In this document: piece by piece, positions 1-6,027 of the stretch
Numbering within the stretch: position 1 is the stretch's first letter
Layout: every line of letters begins with the position of its first letter
From: Desulfobacteraceae bacterium
GTDB lineage: Bacteria > Desulfobacterota > Desulfobacteria > Desulfobacterales > Desulfobacteraceae
Assembly: GCA_030638935.1 (NCBI GenBank)
Contig: DAOWDR010000532.1
Location: 1-24,601, forward strand
Length of the DNA: 24,601 bases
Direction of reading: 5' to 3'
Notes under the pieces: generated by a model
Seen by the model: only the letters and a program-made list of their open reading frames with translations
Told to the model about the DNA's origin: nothing
Databases searched by the model: none
Program-made: the position numbers and the translations under genes

Positions 1-175
1 CAATGCCAAGGCAGTGCTCGTGGTAGAAATGAATATGGGCCAGGTGGTCACCCAGGTGAAAAATGCAGTGGATAATCCAAACAATGTATTCCTGGCAAAC
101 CGGATCGACGGCCAATTGATATCACCATTTGATATCAAAACAGTCCTGAGAATGATCCAGGGCAAGGGGGTGTAA
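1..175 (+). CDS. korA: 2-oxoacid:ferredoxin oxidoreductase alpha subunit, C-terminal end (partial)
   Basis: Only the last 57 codons are present; the gene enters from the left edge in the frame starting at base 2 and stops with TAA at 173-175. The tail reads AVLVVEMNMGQVVTQVK and later RIDGQLISPFDI, which is the usual end of the alpha subunit of KorABC-type 2-oxoacid:ferredoxin oxidoreductases. In that family the alpha subunit helps bind the 2-oxoacid and CoA. One base separates its stop from the korB start, so it is the first visible gene of a translationally tight korA-korB-korC operon. A 2-oxoglutarate-specific enzyme fits a sulfate reducer that oxidises acetyl units through the TCA cycle, but a related 2-oxoacid specificity cannot be excluded from 57 residues. 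Confidence 0.88.
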   Translation, partial: NAKAVLVVEMNMGQVVTQVKNAVDNPNNVFLANRIDGQLISPFDIKTVLRMIQGKGV

Positions 176-176
176 G

Positions 177-1001
177 ATGAATGAAAAACCATTTGATTTT
201 AAAGATTATGTAAGGGCTAGATTTTTCCCCCATATCTGGTGCCCGGGCTGCGGCCACGGGATTGTCCTGGGTTCTTTGCTCAGGGGAATCCACGAACTGG
301 GGCTGGATAAAAACGAAATTGTCATGACTTCAGGGATCGGGTGTTCCTCCAGGATATCAGGGTATGTTGATTTCCATTCCCTGCATACCATCCATGGAAG
401 GGCCCTCACCTTTGCCACCGGTGTCAAGCTTTCTCGTCCCCATCTCAAGGCGATTGTGCCCATGGGAGACGGAGATGCCCTGGCCATTGGCGGAAACCAT
501 TTCATCCATGCGGCCAGGCGAAACATTGATATCACGGCCATTGTAATGAACAATAGGATCTACGGAATGACCGGGGGGCAGTTTTCACCATTGTCCGGCA
601 TTGGCAAAAAAGCGACCACCGCCCCCTATTCAACCATTGACAACAATTTTGATGTTGTTGAACTGGCCAAGAGTGCCGGTGCCACTTTCGTGGCCAGATC
701 CACTGTATTCCATGCCACTGAAGCCAAGAATTTTATCAAAAAAGCCATTATGCACAAGGGCTTTTCAGTTGTTGAAATTCTTTCCCAATGCCCCACCTAT
801 TATGGCAGAAAAAACAAGGAGGGGGATGCGGCCCAGATGATGGAAGGCTATAAAACCAATACCGTTAAAATCGGGTCAAAAAAGCTGGAAAAAAATCCCA
901 ACCTTATTCAGCGGGGTATCTTTGTCGAGGACACGGACAAGCCGGAGTATTGTGAGGCATATGACCAAATCATTGAGACCGCAATGAAAGGAAACGCATA
1001 A
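177..1001 (+). CDS. korB: 2-oxoacid:ferredoxin oxidoreductase, beta (TPP-binding) subunit
   Basis: The 274-residue product has the typical length of a KorB subunit, which carries thiamine diphosphate and the single [4Fe-4S] cluster and performs oxidative decarboxylation of a 2-oxoacid with CoA, passing electrons to ferredoxin. Visible motifs: CPGCGHG at residues 22-28 and GIGCSSR at 53-59 (cluster Cys and TPP contacts), the TPP/Mg motif beginning GDGDALAIGG at 97 and ending near the NN at 125-126, then MTGGQ at 131-135. The ATG lies one base after korA stops, and its TAA shares one base with the korC ATG (TAATG), so the subunits are probably translationally coupled. 2-Oxoglutarate is the likely substrate, but pyruvate-type or branched-chain relatives share these motifs. 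Confidence 0.93.
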   Translation: MNEKPFDFKDYVRARFFPHIWCPGCGHGIVLGSLLRGIHELGLDKNEIVMTSGIGCSSRISGYVDFHSLHTIHGRALTFATGVKLSRPHLKAIVPMGDGDALAIGGNHFIHAARRNIDITAIVMNNRIYGMTGGQFSPLSGIGKKATTAPYSTIDNNFDVVELAKSAGATFVARSTVFHATEAKNFIKKAIMHKGFSVVEILSQCPTYYGRKNKEGDAAQMMEGYKTNTVKIGSKKLEKNPNLIQRGIFVEDTDKPEYCEAYDQIIETAMKGNA

Positions 1002-1543
1002 TGGAACGTTCAAGACTTGTTTTTTCAGGCTCAGGCGGACAGGGCGTGATTACTGCGGCCATTATACTTGCAAAGGCTGCTGCTATTTTTGAAGGGAAAA
1101 ATGCCATCCAGTCCCAGAGTTACGGGGCCGCTGCAAGGGGGGGAGCTACCAGGAGCGATATTCTGATTGCAGATACTGAGATTAATTTCCCCAAGGTGAT
1201 CCAGCCCAATATCCTGGTCAGCCTGACCCAGGAAAGTTATAATAAATTTTCTCCGATTCTCCGGCCGGGCGGTCTTTTATTGATGGATTCAAAATATGTG
1301 ACCATTGAAAAAAAGGTGGATGCAAAACATATTGCTTTGCCCATGTATGAGACGGTGATGGAAAAAATCAAAAAACCCATTGTCTTTAACATCTGTATGC
1401 TGGGTGCCCTCATCGGAATTTCCCAGTTGGTAAAACCCGAATCCATCCTCAAGGTTTTGGAAACCACCATTCCCAAGGATTTTATGGACATGAACAAAAA
1501 AGCCCTGGATCTGGGTATGCAAATGGGTGAAGCCCAGCGATAA
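1001..1543 (+). CDS. korC: 2-oxoacid:ferredoxin oxidoreductase, gamma subunit
   Basis: The 180-residue product matches the gamma subunit (POR/KOR gamma domain) that completes the cytoplasmic heterotrimer. The Gly-rich nucleotide or CoA loop GSGGQG is at residues 10-15, and the family motif QSYGAAARGG at 39-48 is followed by RSDILIAD. The start codon overlaps the korB stop by one base. It is the last gene of the operon: a strong hairpin with a T tract begins 24 bases after the stop. All key motifs are intact and the length is normal, so the complex is probably functional. Confidence 0.93.
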   Translation: MERSRLVFSGSGGQGVITAAIILAKAAAIFEGKNAIQSQSYGAAARGGATRSDILIADTEINFPKVIQPNILVSLTQESYNKFSPILRPGGLLLMDSKYVTIEKKVDAKHIALPMYETVMEKIKKPIVFNICMLGALIGISQLVKPESILKVLETTIPKDFMDMNKKALDLGMQMGEAQR

Positions 1544-1566
1544 AGCCGTATATAATTGTACTATGA

Positions 1567-1605
1567 CGCCCGGTGCAAATTTGCACCGGGCGTTTTTTAT
1601 TTTTT
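1567..1605 (+). terminator. Intrinsic terminator of the kor operon
   Basis: Bases 1567-1592 form a perfect 13+13 inverted repeat (CGCCCGGTGCAAA and its complement), followed by TTTTTTATTTTTT at 1593-1605. This is a textbook Rho-independent terminator for korABC. On the minus strand no T tract follows, so it suits the plus strand better, although the converging gene ends inside the T tract. Confidence 0.93.
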
Positions 1606-1890
1606 AGTTTTATTAACCGGGCCTTGCCCAGTCCCTGCTGCCGGAAACAGCTCCTCTATATTGAGTCCCTTTATCTTTTTAAGACAGCTTTCCAGTGCTT
1701 CCTGTTCAGAGCTGCCGGCCCCCTGGTGTTCCGGTTTGGCAACAATATTAACCAGGTTTGGAACGGCAATATAGTCCCCTGCCAGATTTCCCTGAATTTT
1801 CTGGTGAACATCAATATAAATCATCCTGCCTTTTCTGATCAAATTATACCGGGTAATCCGGGTTAAAATGTCATTTACGTGAAGTTCCAT
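1597..1890 (-). CDS. Hypothetical 97-residue protein
   Basis: I do not recognise this protein. The start at 1890 (MELHVNDILTRITRY) is chosen because an AAAAGGAGATGCT ribosome-binding site lies just upstream; the longer frame from 1974 has no such signal. The product is soluble, with no signal peptide or membrane segment. It has a beta-rich first half (RKGRMIYIDVHQ, AGDYIAVPNLVNIV) and a helical second half (SSEQEALESCLKKIKGLNIEELF), ending in a Lys-rich tail. The stop falls inside the T tract of the convergent kor terminator. A plus-strand frame of the same length (1573-1866) overlaps it but has no start signal. The gene is credible because of its RBS and balanced composition; function unknown. 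Confidence 0.6.
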   Translation of the reverse strand: MELHVNDILTRITRYNLIRKGRMIYIDVHQKIQGNLAGDYIAVPNLVNIVAKPEHQGAGSSEQEALESCLKKIKGLNIEELFPAAGTGQGPVNKTKK

Positions 1891-2025
1891 AGCATCTCCT
1901 TTTTTTAAGTTACAACTGCCACACTTCCCCATTGTTTTCAACATCTTTCTTCTTAACCTTTCCCTCTTCCCCAAAAAAAATATTGATCAAAAAATAAATT
2001 GGAGTAGAATTTTCACTTGACGGCT

Positions 2026-2039
2026 TTCAGATATCTGAA
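2026..2039. promoter_or_regulatory. Perfect 14-bp palindrome upstream of the taurine-gene relic
   Basis: TTCAGATATCTGAA is perfectly self-complementary and sits 67-80 bases before the ATG of the xsc remnant, just after a TTGACG hexamer at 2017-2022. Its size and position fit an operator for a dimeric regulator of the ancestral operon. No cognate regulator is encoded nearby, and I see no clear -10 at proper spacing from TTGACG. Confidence 0.35.
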
Positions 2040-2105
2040 TTCCAACACCTATTATCTGCAAATACTGCGGATACTAATCCAATTAATCGTGGAGGTAACA
2101 ATACA

Positions 2106-2199
2106 ATGAAAATGACCACTGAAGAGGCCTTTATAAAAGTTCTCCAAATGCATGGGATTGAACACGCCTTTGGCATTATCGGTTCGGCAATCCGACTTG
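2106..2199 (+). pseudogene. xsc: 5' remnant of sulfoacetaldehyde acetyltransferase (xsc), deleted after about 27 codons
   Basis: A good GGAGG site (2091-2096) precedes ATG at 2106. The first residues, MKMTTEEAFIKVLQMHG followed by IEHAFGIIGSA, match the conserved N-terminus of Xsc, the TPP enzyme that converts sulfoacetaldehyde plus phosphate to acetyl phosphate and sulfite. Homology breaks off after GIIGSA, where about 590 residues should follow, and the frame runs into TGA at 2229-2231 in sequence that belongs to tpa. This is a truncated 5' end joined by deletion to the next gene's 3' part. The intact RBS and start suggest a fairly recent loss. The exact junction (about 2185-2203) is approximate because it was placed by eye. 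Confidence 0.8.
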
Positions 2200-2714
2200 T
2201 CTGCCACAGTGGTCAAACAAGAAGTCTATGATGCTTTTTTAAATGACCCGACAGATCCCGACACACGGCTCAATTATTTCAGGGATATCTCCACTTACGG
2301 AGGATGTACATCTGCCATGACAGCCGCCCTGGAAAGCACCCGGATAATTGAAGAGGAAAACCTGCTGGACAACAGCCTTAAAATAGGGGATTATCTAAAT
2401 GAAAAACTTGCAATGTTAAAAAAATACAATGTTGTGGGCGATGTCAGGGGGCAAGGGACTCTTTGCCGGCATTGAGTTTGTAAGGACAGGGCAACCAAGG
2501 AACCTGTTTTTGAAGATCAAATGGCAGAGCTCATGGGAAATGTCATGGTTCAAAACGTGATTGTTGGAAAAACCAATTCCAGTTTTCACGGACTGAACAA
2601 ATGAACTTTGCCCCCTGCCTGATCATCACCAAAGGACAGGTGGATACCATTGTTACTGCGGTGGCAACTGCCATCGAAAAAACATTTGGACAAAAACTTC
2701 AAACCATTACTTAA
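2200..2714 (+). pseudogene. tpa: 3' remnant of taurine:pyruvate aminotransferase (tpa), with frameshifts
   Basis: The fragment reads TVVKQEVYDAFLNDP, then LNYFRDISTYGGCTSAM, RIIEEENLLDNS and GDVRG, which is the C-terminal third of the class III PLP aminotransferase Tpa (taurine + pyruvate to sulfoacetaldehyde + alanine). The N-terminal part, including the PLP-lysine region, is missing. Three lesions break the rest: an extra base near 2452, after which LFAGIEFV continues in the next frame; a lost base near 2483, after which ATKEPVFEDQ continues; and another shift near 2600, after which NFAPCLIITKGQVD continues to TAA at 2712-2714. With alanine dehydrogenase directly downstream, this is a relic of a taurine-dissimilation operon. 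It cannot encode an active enzyme. Confidence 0.85.
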
Positions 2715-2731
2715 ATTTAAGGAGAGATCTC

Positions 2732-3844
2732 ATGCTTGTTGGAATCTTAAAAGAAATTAAAGTTTTAGAGAAAAGAGTTTGCATGACACCTGCAGGTGTT
2801 GTTGCCATGAAAAACAACGGTCATGACGTCCTGGTTGAAACAACTGCAGGCGCAGGAGCGGGTTTTACAGATGCAGACTATGTTGCTGCCGGTGCCACCA
2901 TTGCAAAAACCCCTGCACAGATCTATGAAAAATGCGAGATGATAATGCATGTAAAAGAGCCCCAGCCCTCTGAATATGATCACATCAGAGAAGATCAGAT
3001 TGTTTTCACCTATCTGCATCTTGCTGCGGATGAGCAGCAAACCCGCGCTTTGATCAAAAGCAAATCCATTGACATTGCCTATGAAACCATTGAAAAAGAA
3101 AATGGTTCCCTTCCCCTGCTCCTTCCCATGAGTGAAGTGGCAGGGCGTATGGCAACCCAGGAAGCTGCTAAATACCTTGAAATGCCCCAGGGCGGAATGG
3201 GTGTTCTTCTGGGTGGCGTAACCGGTGTTGAACCTGCCACAGTGGTTGTTATCGGTGGTGGTGTTGTGGGTATCAATGCAGCCAAAATGGCCTGTGGTCT
3301 GGGGGCAAAAGTATATATTCTGGACACAAACCTGGAAAGACTGGCCTATCTGGATGATGTCATGCCTGCCAACTGCTTCCCCATCATGTCCAATGCAGCC
3401 ATCCTTGAAGAACTGGTCACCAGGGCAGATGCTGTCATTGGTGCGGTTCTTGTTGCCGGTGCCAAGGCCCCCAAACTGCTGACCCGTAAGATGCTTAAGA
3501 AAATGAAAAAAGGTTCTGTGATTGTGGATGTTGCCATTGACCAGGGAGGTTGTTTTGAGACATCCAAAGCCACCACCCATGCAGACCCCACCTATGAAGT
3601 GGATGGAGTTATTCACTATTGCGTTGCCAATATGCCGGGGGCTGTTGCCAGAACTTCAACCGCAGCCCTGACCAACGCCACCCTTCCCTATGCCATTGAA
3701 ATTGCCAACAAAGGATGGAAAAAAGCCATGCAGGATAACAGGGAAATCAAACTGGGTGCCAATGTAATTAAAGGCAAGGTAACCTTTAAAGCGGTTGCCG
3801 ATGCCATTGGTCTGGATTACACACCAATTGAAAATTTTCTTTAA
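2732..3844 (+). CDS. ald: Alanine dehydrogenase
   Basis: The 370-residue product has the normal length for NAD-dependent L-alanine dehydrogenase (L-alanine + NAD+ + H2O to pyruvate + NH4+ + NADH), a soluble oligomer. Family residues seen: Arg15 (LEKRV), the substrate Lys75 in MHVKEPQ, catalytic His96 in TYLHLAAD, the Rossmann loop GGGVVG at 175-180, Asp270 in VDVAIDQGG, and the C-terminal HYCVANMPGAVARTST stretch. The start has a GGAG site 8 bases upstream. The gene lies 17 bases after the tpa relic. In taurine degraders Ald regenerates pyruvate for Tpa; here it outlived that pathway and now presumably handles alanine itself. A bidirectional hairpin follows the stop. Confidence 0.95.
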   Translation: MLVGILKEIKVLEKRVCMTPAGVVAMKNNGHDVLVETTAGAGAGFTDADYVAAGATIAKTPAQIYEKCEMIMHVKEPQPSEYDHIREDQIVFTYLHLAADEQQTRALIKSKSIDIAYETIEKENGSLPLLLPMSEVAGRMATQEAAKYLEMPQGGMGVLLGGVTGVEPATVVVIGGGVVGINAAKMACGLGAKVYILDTNLERLAYLDDVMPANCFPIMSNAAILEELVTRADAVIGAVLVAGAKAPKLLTRKMLKKMKKGSVIVDVAIDQGGCFETSKATTHADPTYEVDGVIHYCVANMPGAVARTSTAALTNATLPYAIEIANKGWKKAMQDNREIKLGANVIKGKVTFKAVADAIGLDYTPIENFL

Positions 3845-3854
3845 TCAAAACTGA

Positions 3855-3892
3855 AAAGGTTCTGGTTTTTGTTTAAAAAAATCAGAACCTTT
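3855..3892. terminator. Probable bidirectional terminator between ald and the ArsC-family selenoprotein gene
   Basis: AAAGGTTCTG at 3855-3864 pairs with CAGAACCTTT at 3883-3892, and the stem extends through G-T and A-T pairs (GTTTTT with AAAAAT) to about 16 bp. The T tracts after it are short on the plus strand (TTTCTT) and interrupted on the minus strand (TTTTCAGTTTT). It lies between two convergent genes, as expected for a shared terminator. Confidence 0.62.
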
Positions 3893-3930
3893 CTTAATAT
3901 CTGTAAAAACTCATAGAAAAGAGTATGGGA

Positions 3931-4263
3931 TTACAATGCCCCATAGATCATATCATTGTATCCAATAAAAAAGGCATTCTTTGTCTTTACGGCCGGTGCC
4001 CGAAGATTTCCAGACCGACCCATGGAGGCCTTTAAAATTTCTTCCTTGTGTTCCTCATCAGGCCCAAGGCAAAGAACTTTTTTGCCCTTTCCAATATAGA
4101 CCCTCGGCCTTGTCTGCATAAATTCCCAGGCCATTTCCCGGTCAATTTTCTCTTTTCTGGCATCGGATATATCCTTGGGCCGTATCCCCTTTTGCTCAAA
4201 ATACATTTGAGCTTTTTTACAGGATACTCAGCCTTTCCGAATATAGGCCCATTCAATGTCCAT
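3931..4263 (-). CDS. ArsC-family selenoprotein (Sec at residue 12 through in-frame TGA)
   Basis: Read through TGA at 4230-4228, the frame gives 110 residues: MDIEWAYIRKG, then U, then VSCKKAQMYFEQKGI, ending FFIGYNDMIYGAL. The UxxC motif in a beta-strand/helix setting, followed by a YFEQKGI helix end and DARKEKI, matches the thioredoxin-like ArsC/Spx/YffB fold, in which a Cys of this loop does redox chemistry. Starting after the TGA (Met at 4206) would remove the first beta strand and half of the redox motif. The ATG at 4263 has an AGGAGG site 4 bases upstream. A SECIS-like hairpin begins right after the TGA (separate entry). An ArsC-like (seleno)protein family is known; the physiological substrate is not, and arsenate reduction is not implied. 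The gene is 84 bases downstream of the HDOD gene and may share its transcript. Confidence 0.82.
4182..4230 (-). promoter_or_regulatory. Bacterial SECIS element directing Sec insertion at TGA 4230-4228
   Basis: On the minus strand the TGA is followed at once by GTATCC (4227-4222), which pairs with GGATAC (4187-4182). Inside this, GCTCAAA (4212-4206) pairs with TTTGAGC (4200-4194) around the 5-base loop TGTAT (4205-4201). The loop has a G in its second position and starts 22 bases after the TGA, matching the general bacterial SECIS description (stem-loop just 3' of UGA, G in the first two loop positions). Both stems lie within codons of a conserved-looking protein, which makes chance pairing less likely. 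Confidence 0.75.
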
Positions 4264-4346
4264 ACATCCTCCTTCTGGGAAAATTTAATTGGGTAAAAAA
4301 CAAAACTATTGCCATGTCCAAAGAGCATCCAGGGACAAAAAAAGGG

Positions 4347-5912
4347 CTAACACTTTCGTTTTCGCCCATGGAGGGTAAATGTTTTTACCACAAACTCCCT
4401 GAATTCCCATATATAATCAATGGTTTTCTGGTTCATGGAATGGGCCTTGCTATCCCAGTTCACATAAATCATTGAGATGATCTTCCGATCAACAAATACA
4501 GGAAAAACGGCAAAACCAGAAGATTGCTCATTTTTTCCAAACCGTTCCATATACCAGGAAGGGATCTTTTTTTTGTATTTTTTCCCGTGGATGTCACTGA
4601 CAATGGTATCACTTTTTTTCAGAACAGCGCTGTTAAATATATCAAGGCTGTTCTCCAGTTTGAATGTAAAGCCCTTAAGCAATTCCTGTGAATTATCCCC
4701 TTTGGCAAACCGGGCATCCATTGTCTGGGTTTCCTTTTTTTTAATGGCAATGCAGACCTGGTTGAAATAAAAACTTTGAAAAAGGATACCCACGATATTG
4801 GTAAAAATTTCATGGATACTGAGTTGGCTGTCCAGATTTTCCTGTAATTGTTTTAAACCTGCATTGAGGCTGTCCATATTTTTTATACCCGAAGATCTTG
4901 TTGTCTTTCCTGGATCTGGATCTACATTTAGGAGGGCTGCATGTTTAATCATCTTGTCCCGGGAGGTTTTGCCCAGTTCCAAAGCCTTTGACATGCCAAT
5001 CTTCAGGATTCCTTCATATTTGCCGGTAATATCCATTACCTGTCCAATTACCTGATCATGGCCCTTGTCCAAGGGAATGTCGCACATTTCCCGGGTAAAG
5101 GCACAGGCATACCGGTGACGATTTCCTTCACTGATCCCCTCCCCCTTCACATCAAAATTTGTCACCGGCCGGGTTGCATTGACGATATTTTCCGGCAAAT
5201 GGAGTTTTAAGGCCACAAGCCTGCCCAAATCACTATAGGAAAGCCCTAGTACGGATTTTGAAGCCGCCTGCAGGGAATGCTTGCCATCATCCATGGCAAG
5301 CTCAATTTGGATATATTTATCCGGGGCAAACAATGCCACAAGGTACTCACCCAAATCATAGATCATGGCGGAAATCTGGAGAGCATCTGCATCTTCATAA
5401 CCGCCCTCAAGGGCAATCTGCCTTGCCATGATGCTCCTTTGAAGTCCTTTTAACGCTTTATCCCTTAAAATGTCGGCATTGGCAAGGCCTGTCATCATTT
5501 CATAAATCTTTAAACCGGCGGCTGCCGACCGGACCTCATCGGTGCCCAGAATGATCATGGCCTCTGAAATGGTTGAGATCCCTTTGCTTGAAAAATGGCG
5601 ATAAAAAGATGAATTTACCAATTTAAGGACCTTTGAGGTTAATGCCATATCCTTTAGGATCACATCTGCGATATCGTTGGCCGAGGAATATTTCATGGTC
5701 AAGATTTTATTCACATTGCTGACCTGGCGAGAAAAGGACAAAAACGAATCCCGGGCCATCATTTTTTTAAAAATTGAATTTACAAAAAGGCTGTAATCAG
5801 AAGCGTCTGACTGAGTTTCCGCAACATCTTTGTCCCCGGCTTCCCGGCCCAGGGCCGGCAGGCAAATCGCATCCAATTCTATACCCGCATGGGGGGTATC
5901 CGTTGCATCCAT
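4347..5912 (-). CDS. HDOD-domain protein with C-terminal GAF-like domain
   Basis: The 521-residue product starts at ATG 5912, chosen for its GGAG site 5 bases upstream; a TTG start 21 bases earlier has no support. Residues 50-260 form a HDOD domain, with the landmarks SANDIADVILKDMALTSKV, LKLVNSSFY at 96-104 and SAMIYDLGEYLV at 181-192, where the HD metal motif is degenerate as is normal for HDOD. Residues 345-520 look like a GAF-type sensor (IFTNIVGILFQSFYFNQ, then SGFAVFPVFVDRKIISMIYV). No membrane segment is seen. HDOD proteins act in bacterial signalling and stress or motility control, usually without hydrolase activity. The gene diverges from the adenylate cyclase gene through overlapping promoters, which suggests a shared regulatory role; the specific function is unknown. 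Confidence 0.85.
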   Translation of the reverse strand: MDATDTPHAGIELDAICLPALGREAGDKDVAETQSDASDYSLFVNSIFKKMMARDSFLSFSRQVSNVNKILTMKYSSANDIADVILKDMALTSKVLKLVNSSFYRHFSSKGISTISEAMIILGTDEVRSAAAGLKIYEMMTGLANADILRDKALKGLQRSIMARQIALEGGYEDADALQISAMIYDLGEYLVALFAPDKYIQIELAMDDGKHSLQAASKSVLGLSYSDLGRLVALKLHLPENIVNATRPVTNFDVKGEGISEGNRHRYACAFTREMCDIPLDKGHDQVIGQVMDITGKYEGILKIGMSKALELGKTSRDKMIKHAALLNVDPDPGKTTRSSGIKNMDSLNAGLKQLQENLDSQLSIHEIFTNIVGILFQSFYFNQVCIAIKKKETQTMDARFAKGDNSQELLKGFTFKLENSLDIFNSAVLKKSDTIVSDIHGKKYKKKIPSWYMERFGKNEQSSGFAVFPVFVDRKIISMIYVNWDSKAHSMNQKTIDYIWEFREFVVKTFTLHGRKRKC

Positions 5913-5935
5913 TGGTACTCCATTCAAAAACAAGC

Positions 5936-5965
5936 TTGATAATAGTGATGATTAACCCATATAAT
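5936..5965 (+). promoter_or_regulatory. Predicted sigma70 promoter for the adenylate cyclase operon
   Basis: TTGATA (5936-5941), an 18-bp spacer, and a perfect TATAAT (5960-5965) lie about 63 bases before the ATG at 6028. It overlaps the 5' region of the divergent HDOD gene. Confidence 0.6.
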
Positions 5966-5974
5966 ACATTCAGC

Positions 5975-6003
5975 ATAATAGACTTTATACTTAAGATTTT
6001 CAA
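5975..6003 (-). promoter_or_regulatory. Predicted sigma70 promoter for the HDOD-GAF gene
   Basis: On the minus strand TTGAAA (6003-5998), a 17-bp spacer and TATTAT (5980-5975) face away from the cyclase promoter. Start points would lie near 5968, inside the cyclase promoter region, so the two polymerases probably interfere or share regulation. Confidence 0.55.
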
Positions 6004-6027
6004 TTAAATTTTATAACAGGCCGGAAC

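Noticed and set aside
1573..1866. 97-aa plus-strand frame opposite the small hypothetical gene
   Set aside because: It starts inside the kor terminator hairpin and has no ribosome-binding site, whereas the minus frame has AAAAGGAG.
2152..2475. 107-aa plus frame as an independent gene
   Set aside because: It is the tpa remnant joined to out-of-frame xsc sequence; its Met has no ribosome-binding site and the protein ends at a frameshift.
2765..3616. 283-aa minus-strand frame over ald
   Set aside because: It is a shadow of the highly conserved ald gene, with His/Cys/Gly-rich composition and no start signal.
3931..4206. Treating the ArsC-family gene as a 91-aa protein starting at Met 4206
   Set aside because: This start has no Shine-Dalgarno, lies inside the hairpin loop, and removes the first beta strand and half of the UxxC motif.
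4032..4328. 98-aa minus-strand frame covering the selenoprotein region
   Set aside because: It overlaps the ArsC-family frame in another phase, has no ribosome-binding site and no recognisable fold; the AGGAGG site fits ATG 4263 of the Sec frame.
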